Source: Arthrobotrys musiformis (lineage: Eukaryota; Ascomycota; Orbiliomycetes; Orbiliales; Orbiliaceae). From it: a DNA stretch of 64,000 nucleotides. Under the pieces are notes generated by a model that saw only the letters and a list, made by a program, of their open reading frames with translations, was not told the DNA's origin and did not search any database. Shown in pieces: positions 11,201 to 22,105 of this stretch. The translations under genes and the position numbers were made by a program. The first letter of the stretch is position 1; every line of letters begins with the position of its first letter. Location of the stretch: contig JAVHJL010000003.1 of the NCBI GenBank assembly GCA_036971715.1, positions 558,001-622,000 of the forward strand. The letters run 5' to 3'.

Positions 11201-12541
11201 AGTATTTCAGGGCATGTTTCATCAATGTTGACTTTCCCGTCCCTGGCTTCCCTTTGATCCACATTACTCCTTTGAAAGCTTCGATGTCGTGGCAATATTT
11301 CCATTGTTGAAACTGCGCAGTGTCAAAAAGCCAATTACAGGTGTTCTGGTGAGCTATAGCTATGTTACACAGCCGAGAGTCGATATCTTGAAAACTGAGG
11401 GACTGTAGGCAACTTATGCGTATCTGCTCAATATCTCGGCGCCTCCCTAAATGAAAAAGGACATTAGAATTCAAGAGGTATATAAGTTTGCTTGAGTATT
11501 CCGTTCTTGAGCTTCACCTTTGTTAGTCTTTGGCACTATATCAAGGAGCGCTTTTGCATATGCTGCTGCAACAGCAGCGGCATATCCTTGCCATTGTTTA
11601 TTTTTGTGAGAGTCCGAATAATCACAAATTCCTCGTATAACGAGACACCTAAACCCATCCATAAGGCCAGCAGCTTCCATCTCAAAACAATAGATATCGT
11701 GTTCCTTCGCTAGTCGATCTCTGGTCCTCCCGTGTTTCATGACTTGGTTTCCAGAGGCGATCAGACCATAATGGATAATAGGGTCATTCGTGGGCCTGGC
11801 CTCTCGGTCAACCAGCCATTCTTTTTCACAAGAGCGGCATGTGCTCCCCCCTCTATGATCATATTCTGCCTCGAACAGAAAGTCTTGGTGCGGGCCGGGA
11901 TACATAAAGGTTTTTTTGGTTTGAGGGTACCGATCCATAGCCTCTAAAAGCGAATCCAATATATAGTTCCCTTCCACCATTAATCGGGATTGGAATGTAG
12001 ACACCGCAGTCAGAAGTTCCATCGGTGGTTTGTCTAAAGCACCGATTCGTTCGAAACGCCCCCCAACAACTGTCTTTCCAAAATCGTATTGCAAAACCCC
12101 AGGGTGGTTCCTAGTCGGCCTGCTGACGACAACATCTCCGAGCCTAATGTCTGCATTCTCACTTGGGACACCCCCTCCGATGCCGACCATCAAATAAAAT
12201 TGTACGGATGGAAAACTGTTGCGCATCTGACTCGCGACAAGGGCGGCTGATGTCGTACCATACGTCCCGAAAGGCAGACAGGCGATCACAACGTTGTGAC
12301 CGGAAACTTCCCCAAAGGTATATGTATTGCGGTCATCCTGCTGATTTGGTAGCTCGGGGTGAACGGTATTTAACATGGCCCTAGCGGCGGCCATTTCCAA
12401 AGGTATCGCGCAAATCCATCCTATGGTGTAATCGTCCCGCGAGAAAATACCGGTGGATGTCGTACCGAGAACATCCTCAGCATCGCGATCATAGTCGTCA
12501 TCAACATCATCATCGAGATGGCGATGTAGCCGATCAGACAT
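8286..12541 (-). CDS. PNP_UDP-NACHT-ankyrin NLR-type receptor
   Basis: Two frames that look like separate genes (PNP_UDP, 12541-11471; NACHT-ankyrin, about 11474-8286) become one if a 71-nt intron at 11447-11517 is removed: complement(join(8286..11446,11518..12541)), 1394 residues. The donor is GTGAAG (phase 1) and the acceptor TTTTTCATTTAG is also phase 1, with a CTAAT branch point 20 nt upstream. The second frame has no ATG near its 5' end, which supports joining. Residues 38-335 are a nucleoside-phosphorylase-like PNP_UDP domain (YTIGWICAIPLE, VGIGGG, FEMEAAG, IRGICDYSDSHK). A NACHT ATPase follows with Walker A GKPGTGKS (407-414) and Walker B ILFADALDE (513-521). The C-terminal half has at least eight ankyrin-type repeats (LLDAGADVNA...GNALQAA). 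Fungal PNP-NACHT proteins are NLR-like receptors linked to non-self recognition and cell death; the ligand is unknown. A minus-strand TATA box lies 48 nt upstream of the ATG. Confidence 0.87.
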
Positions 12542-12588
12542 CTATAGCTAGATCTAGTCGAAAAATACCTAGCCTTGTCGGATGGCGC

Positions 12589-12595
12589 ATTTATA
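12589..12595 (-). promoter_or_regulatory. TATA box of the NLR gene
   Basis: TATAAAT on the minus strand, 48 bases upstream of the ATG at 12541. Position and sequence fit a core promoter. Confidence 0.45.
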
Positions 12596-13455
12596 GGTCA
12601 TATATAAAAATATGCATATAAGAGAGAATTCCTAGCTTTGAGGACACCAGGAGAATATTGCTCAGGATGGGGTACCTCACTAATTGTAAAGAATAAGGTC
12701 GGAGATTAAGCTTAAGCCTCATCTAAGCTAGATTGGCTGTACTAGCTACTACTGTGAGGGGGATATCGATAACGATATCGTATTTGTGAGAACATTGCAT
12801 ATGCATGCATGGACTCAACTGGTATTAATTTGACAATGTATCACGTGATATCAGTTGATGCTGGCATATGACCTCAAAGTTCACCGTTGGTTCTTCATTT
12901 TAAATTCCGGGATTATTGCCTACCTAATGTATTTGAGGTCTTCTCTGGATATGTCGATTTCGAAGGAAATACAAAATATCTAGGGCTACAGGGAGCCTTC
13001 TAGCCCGATCCACCTTTTTTTTAGTGAGATTGGTTGGTCTTGGCCAAACAAAAATTACATTGTGGGACGAATCGTAAAGTCTTGTCGACTTCTAAATTAA
13101 ATCGGCCGATGGGTATGCTTCACCCAGAGCAGCCTCTCTATTCGTGCTTGGGAATATCGATCCAGCTGCCTAAATATATGCTAATCTCACCAAATGGACT
13201 AGAATATAGTAACCAATCGCGATATCTGTGCAGTTGGGCAAGAACAACCACTTAGACTTAGTCTCGAACTTAGACCATAGCTATGGTACTAGATTTGCGA
13301 CCACGCGCACGGTGCTTGTAAATTCCTAAGACGGCTGCCACAGTGCGCAGTGCAATATCCTCTGATCAATGAGTGTCCGGCCTGGTCTCGTACCCAGACC
13401 GCATAGAGAGTGACCGGTCCGGCCCCAGAATTCCAGAAGCGCATCGGTGTAATAG
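12596..13455. other. AT-rich intergenic stretch with repeat copy 2
   Basis: Upstream region of the NLR gene and 3' flank of the F-box-like gene. It contains an inverted repeat around 12764-12782 (GATATCG, short loop, CGATATC) and the dispersed repeat copy at 13383-13417. No credible gene seen. Confidence 0.5.
13383..13417 (+). repeat. Copy 2 of dispersed GGTCTCGTACCCAGACC repeat
   Basis: Reads TGGTCTCGTACCCAGACC then GCATAGAGAGTGACCGG. It equals the reverse complement of 4737-4771 except at two positions, both transitions. Together the two copies form 35-bp inverted repeats around an 8.7-kb segment carrying the hydrolase, the tRNA and the NLR gene. Confidence 0.8.
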
Positions 13456-14828
13456 CTAATTCTCAAAAATTGGCCACTCTAACCCACGCCCCTCTAACCT
13501 CTCATCATCATAAACACACCCCGAAAGTCTCGCCCATTGAATCCATGAATGTGCTCCTATACACTTAGCCTCTTTCCCAAATATCTTTCCCCTCATCCAA
13601 CTAACTCTATTTACCAGCCTCATGCTTTTGACTTCCATGCCTCCAAATCCAACGCCATCTATTACTGGACTGTACCAGCCTAGCATCTTTGTAATGGTGT
13701 ACTGAAGAGTGTCGAGCGACATTTGTGTGTAGCCCCCCTTCTTTGAGGCTTTGTACAGGAAATAGCCTTCAACTGCCGTGGCGAGATGCTTGGCCATTCT
13801 GTCATAGACGGTTTTAGCGTCCGGGGTCGGGAAAAGAGTATACAACGCTGCTATGGTAGCTGGGTCATGGTGAATGAGAAGATATTGTGCAAATTCTGTT
13901 GAAAGCGCAAAAGATGCAGTGGTGGAGGGATATGAGTCTACTGCTCAGGCTCTAGGATATCAGTATTTGTTTGCTTCATTCGGGTAACATCTTCGAAGAT
14001 GTCCCAGTGAAGAAAGTTCCTACCCATAGAATATATCGGAAAAACCAAAACCACCTTCTCATCTTGTGAGAACCTTTCTACGATCTCCTTTAGCCCTGAT
14101 TTTGCAATATCTGCCTCGAATTGATTAAATGCGCCTGAATCGTTCATGTTCACTTGGCCAGTCGGTAAAATCCTGATGCTCTCTCCCATAACCGATTGTA
14201 TCCTGACTACGTCCCATATATCCCAGGTCGCAATTAGGCCTTCAAGACAATCACCGCTGTTACTTAGTCCTGAACTGTCTATCTGAGAACGTAAATCGAG
14301 AGTCTTTGGTTCGAGTTCTAATCCCTTGTTGAGGAGCAACAGTAAATTCCATCCACGATATACAGCCAAAGTGATCCGATGAAGTTCCGAAGCCGTGAGC
14401 CCAGGTTCCCGTCTTGCTGTTCTGACGGCATACTGATGTGCCAAAGCTATCCTTCTAATGCCGAGATAGTCGTGAACTAACTGTTGGGCTTGCGTTCGTG
14501 GATTAAATTCTCCATTTTCAGATTGGAGAAAACTGGGTGGTATCCCTCTTTTATTGGCTAATTGATACCCTCTTATTATGTTGGATAAGGTGGCAAAGTC
14601 GTCTATTCCCGGTACCTTACGTTGGCAGTATGTGAAAACGATCGAATCGGGGGCGTAACTCAGGGCTTCGGACAAGTAAAGATTATGTAGAATTCCCTCT
14701 CTATGGCGTTTGAAGATGTTGTAGAATGTCTTAGAGGTGGATATTAGTGTGAGAAGAGCGCCCCGCTCGTTGACTTGGCGAAGAATGCAATGTTTAATAT
14801 CGTATGGAAGGTCCGTCAACGTCGCCAT
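13456..14828 (-). CDS. F-box-like protein of unknown function
   Basis: Model complement(join(13456..13937,14024..14828)), 428 residues. The N-terminus (LPYDIKHCILRQVNERGALLTLISTSKTFYNIF) has the spacing of an F-box, the motif that binds Skp1 in SCF ubiquitin ligases. The rest is an alpha-helical fungal-type extension I do not recognise. The 5' frame ends in TAG exactly where a 3' splice site (CTGAGCAGTAG) is expected. The 86-nt intron has donor GTAGGA, a CTGAT branch point and matching phase 1. Downstream sequence (SYPSTTASFALSTEFAQYLL...YDRMAKHLATAVEG) continues as good coding. The alternative is a frameshift at the junction; I favour the intron. Confidence 0.6.
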
Positions 14829-16216
14829 AATATATCGATTTAACCCTTATATATATAACTCTCTAAGTATAAACCCCAGGTAGTTTGAGAATGAATTTGG
14901 TGGAAAGTATTGAATCCATGTTGGAGGGATATTGAAAAGGTCGCATCCGAATCCAAGGATACCATCCATCTTAAATAATTGTGGCCAAATTCTGTTTCTA
15001 CTCTCGTGATCATGTCGGAATGGATATTATCGTTTCCCATAGGTGCAAGCTGTCGACGCCCCCTCGCTTAAAAACCCCGCTTGTCGGTTCATCCAATCGG
15101 TCCTTATGTGCACCCGGCATTCCAACCCGGTCTAACACAACCATTTCCCAGGCTAGCAAAATACAAAAATTCAGTCGAAGCCAATATAAGAAAACTTCGC
15201 ACTTTGGGCAAACATTGGCATTCTTATACAAACCTATGCTCACACGCAATACCACTATGGAGGAGTCATTTTGAACAGGCAACCAACGTAGTGGCAATTA
15301 TTATTATAACGTTAGATTTAGAAGTAGGCATCAACTCCGATGCCGGAGAATCAAATGTAACATGTCATAGAAAAGCCACACAGTCAGGCAGCATAACTTT
15401 ATCCCAGGGCCGATATTTGCATAGTACCACTATCGCAATCCACGTCTGGGGAGTAACTTTTGAAGCGAGCGGGTGTGGGCCTGCCATTTCGTGCCTTCCT
15501 GTTTGGTCTTTACCGAGAGTCGTACGAGTCACATCCCTGCCTGTTACCACTTCTGAAATGCGAAACCGTGTTGTAATTTTGGCCGGCATCATGAACAATT
15601 GATGAACTTCGGATTTAATGGACTTGTTCAAGCCGTATGTTTTTTGCTTCTAAAACAGGCTTCGACAGCTGATTTAAGTGGTATCATGTGCATATGTGCA
15701 TACTCATAGAGAGGGCAGAGTTACTCTGGCGATCAATGGGAGGCCTAGGTTACATTTTACATTTAAATTGCAATTGGGTACTCGCCCTTGGCTGATCTTA
15801 AGCACATGCTGATACGATCGACTATTAACTTTTGAGAGATCATCTTGCAGTAGATGTATGTTTAAACATTTATTTTTAATTATGAAAGATAAACAATAAC
15901 TATCGATTAATTAAATTGAAAAGAAGTAGTTTTTTTTATGTATACTAATTATTGCTCTGAGAAGCAAGTGAATCCCGAAACTTGCCAAAATCATACTTTT
16001 TTAATCCAACGCACCAGCCTCTAGAAACCAAGCAAGATCTAAACTGACTAAGCATGATATGCAAATTTAAAACAATGCAGACTGAAAAGAGAAGAGGTGA
16101 CAAAAGTACAGAAAGAAAGGAAAACAAGAGCAAGAATTTAGAGTCGTGAACCATTAAGGACTGGAAATTTCTTCAAAGTCCCTTATTAGAGGCGGATATA
16201 GATCAATACATCTCGA
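14829..16216. other. Intergenic
   Basis: About 1.4 kb. Open frames exist on both strands at 15010-15630, but none shows a domain, a splice pattern or a start context I can support. Bases 15840-15950 are very AT-rich. The right end is the 3' flank of the small secreted protein gene. Confidence 0.45.
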
Positions 16217-16591
16217 TTAGAACTTCTTCTTCTCAGCAGTAACACCAGCTGGGATCTGTCCTGCCAAAAGCGAGGTAATAGCTTCGGTCATTTGTGGCTC
16301 CCCCATCTTTGCGATTTGCTCGTATCCCGAGTCAGGGAAGTTTCGCAAAAATTCGGCGACCTCATCCGTGATGTCTGGTAGACGAGGGATCTGGGCGATG
16401 ATGGTTTCTTTGATACTGGATTTCATTTTGATGGCAGTGCCATCTGCGGCAATTGCCGTCTTTTCATCCGAGGCAGCTTCTTCCTGACGAATTCGAAGGT
16501 CGGCAGCGGCAGCGGCACGTCGCATCGCAGGGGAGGCAGCGGTTGTGGCGAGGAGGACAGTGAGGCCAAAGAAAATGCTGGAGACCTTCAT
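16217..16591 (-). CDS. Small secreted protein, cysteine-free
   Basis: Single exon, 124 residues. A clear signal peptide starts it (MKVSSIFFGLTVLLATTAASPA; cleavage probably after the Ala-rich stretch near residue 19). Next comes an Ala/Arg-rich segment (MRRAAAAADLRIRQEE) that could be a propeptide with a dibasic-like site. The helical, mildly acidic mature part has no cysteine and ends EKKKF. Size, secretion signal and lack of a known domain match the loose class of fungal effector candidates, but no host interaction can be claimed. I do not recognise a family. Confidence 0.7.
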   Translation of the reverse strand: MKVSSIFFGLTVLLATTAASPAMRRAAAAADLRIRQEEAASDEKTAIAADGTAIKMKSSIKETIIAQIPRLPDITDEVAEFLRNFPDSGYEQIAKMGEPQMTEAITSLLAGQIPAGVTAEKKKF

Positions 16592-18390
16592 TTTGGAGAA
16601 TTAAAAAGGCTTATAAATCTTAAGATCTTTGGAGATTGATTATGTATATGAAGTGAAGAAAAGGACCAGCCCCGTTATAAGGAGTGTGTTTGAAAGCTTG
16701 GTAGAGAATGTAGGAAATCGAAGGCTTGAAAGATTGAATTGATTGATGATGATGTTGAAAGTAATTCGGAGGGCGTCTAGAAGCTGCTTTATATCGATAT
16801 TTTCTTACCTCAATAGTCGGAACTCTAGCTGATGAATTCAAGTTAGACTGGCTATCGTGAAGCCGTTTTGCTCGTGTGAGCGCATACAGTGTGGCTCTGC
16901 TACACTGGGTCTCATGTTGAAGCGCTTGTGAATTTCCTCGCTGTGGCAGAGAGTGTTCAAAAGACCACACTAAGCCCGATGAAGGCCGCTGATACTGCTA
17001 GCCTCGAACTCTGATACTGCCAAGGCGAGCCTCCTTGATACCACAGAAACAACACATATGCGCCGCGAGAACGAGTATTTTATTTTTTTGCTTCGCCGCC
17101 GCCATACGGATAGGTCTTCCGGACTTGATAGGGTTTCTAGAACCGTTACCTCGGCCGCTTGTAGTATCCAGGCCTGAACTCCGAGGCCCTATTTAGACAA
17201 GCCTCAAAAAATGCATATCACTCAATTAATTCAAGCGTAACCAGATCATTACTTCAACGGCTCTAGTCCGGCATGCAGGGACGCCTCCAGAATTTCCCAG
17301 ACGAGGGCTCTAACACTGTCTCCAATCGATTGCTCAGGCCAAGTAGAAATATCTCCGCCCCTTATTAAAACTTAAAACGCCACCAAATTCGGCTATTTCT
17401 TTTTATCTTCAAGTTATAGGAATTATTCCAATATGTAGGGCTCTGACCGTTACGTATTTACAAGTGTGTTAGTCGCTTCGTGCCCAGGCGTGATGACGTT
17501 AAGTATTTACTTATTAACTTACTGTATATGAATTTGATATCAAAGTGACCAATTATATCTCGCTGCGGGTCCACTCTTCCAATGATAGTTTAATCACTTG
17601 TAAAATACTCTATCATATACATTAATTGTTGTAAAAAGGTGAAGGAAATAGAATGTTCTGTTGGCATTCTATCTTTGATTAAGCTTAGGGCTCCGCTTGG
17701 CCGGCTCTAGTGGCAACCGCACATTCATGCGGGCTGGAACTAGCCTTTTGCATGTAAACCCCGAGTACTTTGGGGTCCTTGGTTGCGAGCTCCGGAGATG
17801 TTTTCTCCGCGCACATTTTTTCGAAGATTGCTTCTTCGAGAAATACCACAGAAAATCTTGTGTGACAATAAGCAATTGCGCAATGCAAGAACTTTTCAAG
17901 TGCAAAATGGGGCAAGCCTAAGTCTATAAGGAAATGAGCCAGACTGTGGCAGTATAGTCTCTTGGCCTGTCGTCATAGGCTTTCAGAAAGAAACCCCCTG
18001 TGGCTTCGCCTCTTAGACAGGAACTGACAAAATTTGCATTGCGGATTGTATGCAATGTGTCGGCTAACGGTACTGGTAGCGTCGAATCTAGGCCGGTTAA
18101 CGGTTCGCCATCTGCACTGATATGCATGATAGACGAATATGTATATAGGCACAAAATGTATATAACTAGGGTGTCCTTGCTCATTCTTTTCTATCATCAT
18201 CAACATCATCAACAATCAAAGCAAGCTGAGCTTGAGACCATTCTACCTGCCGGTCAGGATTTCTTTTCTATTCTTTTCTTTTATTTTTTAATTTTTCATT
18301 TGTTTTCTTCCTCTGGTGTCTGCTGCGCGGCCCATTTACGTTCATTAGTAATTTTTTTTTCTTTTTTTTTCTATTTCTTTTTTTTTCAGA
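16592..18390. other. Intergenic, divergent promoters of two secreted-protein genes
   Basis: Contains the upstream regions of the 16.2-kb (minus) and 18.4-kb (plus) secreted-protein genes. A GC-richer patch at 17685-17920 is open in three frames but shows no domain. From 18255 to 18390 the plus strand is a near-continuous pyrimidine tract ending TTTTTTTTCAG directly before the ATG at 18391. Confidence 0.5.
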
Positions 18391-20215
18391 ATGGTTTCTG
18401 CAAAGATTCTTTCCTTGTCTTCGTTGGCAGCTGGACTGTTTAGTTTGCCAGCACAAGCCCTTCTGACGAAGAATAACAATGTTAATCTCGGTAGGGCAGA
18501 GCGAATGCTGCCGACCCGGGCTGAAAATCTTTACCCACATTTGAAGAAGCGAGCAGATGATCTGTCCAAGCTGGATCTCCAAGAGGAGATGCAGCTCACA
18601 TGGACCTATCCCAATAGTATGTACCACTCATGATCAAATACCCGGGATTTGCGGCAGTACTGATTAATCTCCTATAGAGGACGGCTCTATGACTGTCGCC
18701 GACATGAAGCTCAAGAAGCCAAAGGCTGACCATCCCCTACTTGCTCTGGAGTCTTTCGACGATCTCACAACCTCCATCAAATGCGAAGATTCTAACAAGA
18801 AGATCTCTGTTGCCTTCAAATCCTCCGAGGCTATGGAGCGAGCTGTCGAAAACTGGGATTATGTAAATCAAAACCAGTCCGACTATTTCTACTTGATTGC
18901 CAACCACGTCGGCTGCGGCCCAGATGCCGAGCGTCATCCATACAAGGTCGTTGGTGTCGATTTCAACGAAGCTGCTTTGACTACTACCTTCTCTACTCAA
19001 GCCACCTCTTGGAACGAAACAGCCGCAACCTATGACATGAAGCTCGGTACTCGCAGCGTTGCCGAACTCCCCAGGGCTCTCGTGAAGCGTGATGCCACCG
19101 ATGTCCTCAAGACTGTCTTCGATCTCTGGAAGAAAACCCCAGCTGGTCTGATCCTTACAGGTGCCGCGGAACTTATTGCTGGAGGTACATTCGATATCGA
19201 CCTTAGCTCTGGTGACAAGGAGAGCGAAGTCCTCCTCTGGCGATCATTCGAAAGCGACAAGGTTCGTGTTGAGTCCAAATGTGTTGGATGCTACACTACT
19301 GGTACTATCCATTGGGATACCGAGTACAGCATGGACGATGGTGTTATCGGCGAGCTTGTCGCCCGTGGCAGTCCTCAGGGCCTAGGCGGTAAGGTCAAGA
19401 TTACCACCGAAATCGAGGCCGATCTCGAGGAAGGTTACGAAATCGAAAAGTTGATCGCACTCCCTGGTGTTAGCAGCCCTATCACTATAAGCGATATTCT
19501 CTCTGTCGGCTGGACCATCGAAGTTGGTCCTGGATTTGAGCTAGGACTCAAGGCCGCAGGTGGTTTTACCGTTGGATTCGAATGGGGTATCCCGGACAGC
19601 GCCACTGTTGAAGTGCACTCGTTTGCAATGGGCGAGTCAAAGTCTTCCGGTTTCGATGGGGCCACATTCACACCAAGCTTTTCTCTTGACAAACTCTATG
19701 CCGAAGGATCTGCTGCTCTTTACGCCAAGGCTAGGCTCACTCTCGGCCTCGTCATTGCCGGCAAGAGCGTCGGTATCCGCACTGACTTCAAGGCTGCTAA
19801 CAAGGCTATCATTCAAGCTGGTGTCCTCGCTGAAGATGCCTGCCCCGGTCAAGAGGATCTCCAGACCCTATCCAGCGGCCTCAAGATTGGTCTTGTCGAT
19901 GAGTTCGAAATTGTTATCGCTGCCGGAGTTGAGGATACACCACTTGACAAGGAATTCAAGCTCTGGAGCCACGAAGTTCCAATTGCCGGACGCTGCTTCG
20001 CCGCACCCATCCTTCCTCCTTCTGACCTTCAGAAGTTGGTTCCAGAGGGTGCTTCCAAGTCTGCTCCTGAAGAGAAGGCTCAGACTGAGTTGCCTGAAAC
20101 TACTCTTCCTGAGGGTTACTTGGAAGTCACTGGCGATGGAACCGCTCCAGAGGCTCCAGCAACTCCAGAGGCCGAGAATACGGAGGAACCTGCCCCAGCT
20201 GAGGAGGAGGAGTAG
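18391..20215 (+). CDS. Secreted DUF7029/DUF7223-type fungal protein
   Basis: Two exons, join(18391..18616,18678..20215), 587 residues, with one 61-nt GTATGT...TAG intron that joins TYPN to KDGSM in phase. The N-terminus is a signal peptide (MVSAKILSLSSLAAGLFSLPAQA). An N-terminal beta-rich domain with one Cys pair region (CEDSN...VGCGPD) precedes a large beta-strand domain (about 210-500; SKCVGCYTTGTIHWD, VGWTIEVGPGFELGLKAAGG). The arrangement matches my recollection of the DUF7029-DUF7223 architecture of fungal extracellular proteins; molecular function is unknown. The tail is acidic low complexity (PEAPATPEAENTEEPAPAEEEE). The strong pyrimidine-rich leader suggests a well-expressed gene. 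Confidence 0.82.
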
Positions 20216-21232
20216 ATTTCCTATATATATTTACCACCAGTTCTCATATATTAATATTCATCTATATACATGTATAACATAGCATAGCATCGGTGTTTGG
20301 TTGGATTTTGCATCTATATATATTGTTTCTTATTTTATCTTTGTCAATCTCTTTTAATTTTTTTCTGTATTGCATGGCATGGGCTGTCCTTTCTTTTTTA
20401 TTTACGATACTTAATACGACATCCATGATAATCAATGCAATTAGTCCTACCATTAAATCTCAACTTCCTTCCACTCCTCTATAATAAGCTAAGCTAAGTT
20501 AGTTTCCGAGGTGGGATATCTGTGTTGTCAAACATCGCTGTGTTGGCTTTGTTGCATTCCGCATGACAAAGAAATCCAAAAGGACGGAGAAAACAGGGCA
20601 AGTCGAGTCGAGGTATCCAATTCCGGAGGGGCATCTTTAGCCGTGATTATTCACCTTTGTCATCCGCAAAGGTTCTTATTCAGCCCGCTAGCGGCTTACT
20701 GAACCAACTGCTCCACCCTGAACTAACCCACCAAACACTCCCAAATACCACCTACTAAGCCATATCTTAACGTTTTCTAACAGGTGCAAAGAAGCTTAAA
20801 AGTCTTGACTAACGCCTTCCGTAATCGAAGATTCCTGATTGACCTCGATCTTAGTTAGCAAAGGGATCTAAGGTTTTAGGTCATCCATTGGAAATGCGGA
20901 CTAATGCGACACGAAGCCTGCAGAAGCTCGTCATCGGGGGATATGGAAGCTATGAGGCGGGGGGAACGGGTATAAATTCACCTCGAGGGAGCCTCCAATA
21001 TCCATTTCGTTTCCAAAAAGTTCATCAGAATCATCATTCAAAGCCAATTCAATTCAATTGATATCTACTAGATAACTATTTCTTCGAGTTAGATATTTAA
21101 CTTCTATATAATATACAGAGCAAAGAACCACTTCTCCTCCTCAGTTCGTTAAGTCTATTTTAATCAATTGTCTTTATTGAACCCGCGATTTCTACAAATA
21201 TACCCCAAATACACACAATAAATCAATCAATC
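20216..21232. other. Intergenic; 3' UTR of secreted protein and pirin promoter
   Basis: The left half is AT-rich 3' flank. The right half is the pirin promoter, with a G-rich stretch (GAGGCGGGGGGAACGGG, possibly stress-element-like) followed by TATAAAT at 20971, then a long leader of about 230 nt. Confidence 0.5.
20971..20977 (+). promoter_or_regulatory. TATA box of pirin gene
   Basis: TATAAAT directly after a G-rich block, 262 bases before the pirin ATG. Implies a leader of roughly 200 nt or more. Confidence 0.4.
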
Positions 21233-22105
21233 ATGTCGAAATCCACAGCATTGAAGCTCATCCCCCGCCTCTCCTCCACCCGCGGCTACGCCGACCACGG
21301 CTGGCTCCGCACCTACCACACCTTCTCCTTTGCAAACTACTACTCCCCCGCAGACATGTCCTACGGACCCCTGCGGGTGATCAATGAAGACAATATCGCC
21401 CGCGCCAAGGGCTTCGACACCCACCACCACCGCGAATTCGAGATCTTTACATACATCACCCGAGGCGAGATTATCCACAAGGACTCCATGGGTAACGTAG
21501 AAGTTCTCAAGCGTGGTGACGTACAATATACCTCCGCCGGTACGGGGATAAGTCACTCCGAATACGCCGGAAATAAATCCGACGCTTCGATCTTACAGAT
21601 CTGGGTCAAGCCCGATGAAGCGAGGTTGAAGCCTACCTACTATACAAGGCACCATCCTGAAGATAGCAAAGCTGGTGTATTGAAGAAGATTATCTCCCCG
21701 CGGGAAAACTTTGGAGATAAGCTTGCTAGTGTACCAAAACAGGACGGGAAGGAGGAATTGATCCCCATCCCCGCTGATGTGGAATTCTATGCTAGTATTC
21801 TCAAGGAGAAGGGTGATGTTGTTGATCACACTTTTACCAAGAAGGCTGGCGCTGAGAATTTGGACCATGGGAGGAAGAGATTGGGACTCGTGCAATTGGT
21901 TATGAGTTCTGGAATCAGGAAGAAGAGTGAGAGTGCTCCCGATGGGGGTGCTAAGTTGAAGGTCACCGCTGAAGACGGGTCCGAACAGGTCCTCGAGGAA
22001 GGCGACGGCCTCAGGATCGAGGCTGGTGAAGGTAGTAAATTGACCTTCGAGAATGTCGGAGATCGAGCTGCAGAGTTCGTTTTCTTCGATATGGGCGATA
22101 AATAA
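21233..22105 (+). CDS. Pirin family protein
   Basis: Single exon, 290 residues, normal pirin length. The N-terminal cupin is diagnostic: SSTRGYADHGWLRTYHTFSF, then FDTHHHREFEIFTYITRGE with the metal-binding His cluster, and the partner His in TAGTGISHSE. The C-terminal cupin is more diverged, as usual in the family. Pirins bind one metal (Fe or similar). Members act as redox-sensitive nuclear cofactors or as quercetin 2,3-dioxygenases; which applies here cannot be read. The coding sequence is GC-rich with regular codon use at the 5' end, unlike the AT-rich flanks. Confidence 0.92.
   Translation: MSKSTALKLIPRLSSTRGYADHGWLRTYHTFSFANYYSPADMSYGPLRVINEDNIARAKGFDTHHHREFEIFTYITRGEIIHKDSMGNVEVLKRGDVQYTSAGTGISHSEYAGNKSDASILQIWVKPDEARLKPTYYTRHHPEDSKAGVLKKIISPRENFGDKLASVPKQDGKEELIPIPADVEFYASILKEKGDVVDHTFTKKAGAENLDHGRKRLGLVQLVMSSGIRKKSESAPDGGAKLKVTAEDGSEQVLEEGDGLRIEAGEGSKLTFENVGDRAAEFVFFDMGDK

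Noticed and set aside
11471..11474. PNP and NACHT frames read as two overlapping, operon-like genes
   Set aside because: The second frame lacks an ATG, the organism is eukaryotic, and an in-phase intron with a branch point joins them into a known fungal architecture.
15010..15631. Overlapping open frames on both strands
   Set aside because: No domain, splice pattern or strand preference; cannot be told from chance.
17669..17921. GC-richer patch open in three frames
   Set aside because: Open frames on both strands follow from base composition; no recognisable protein.
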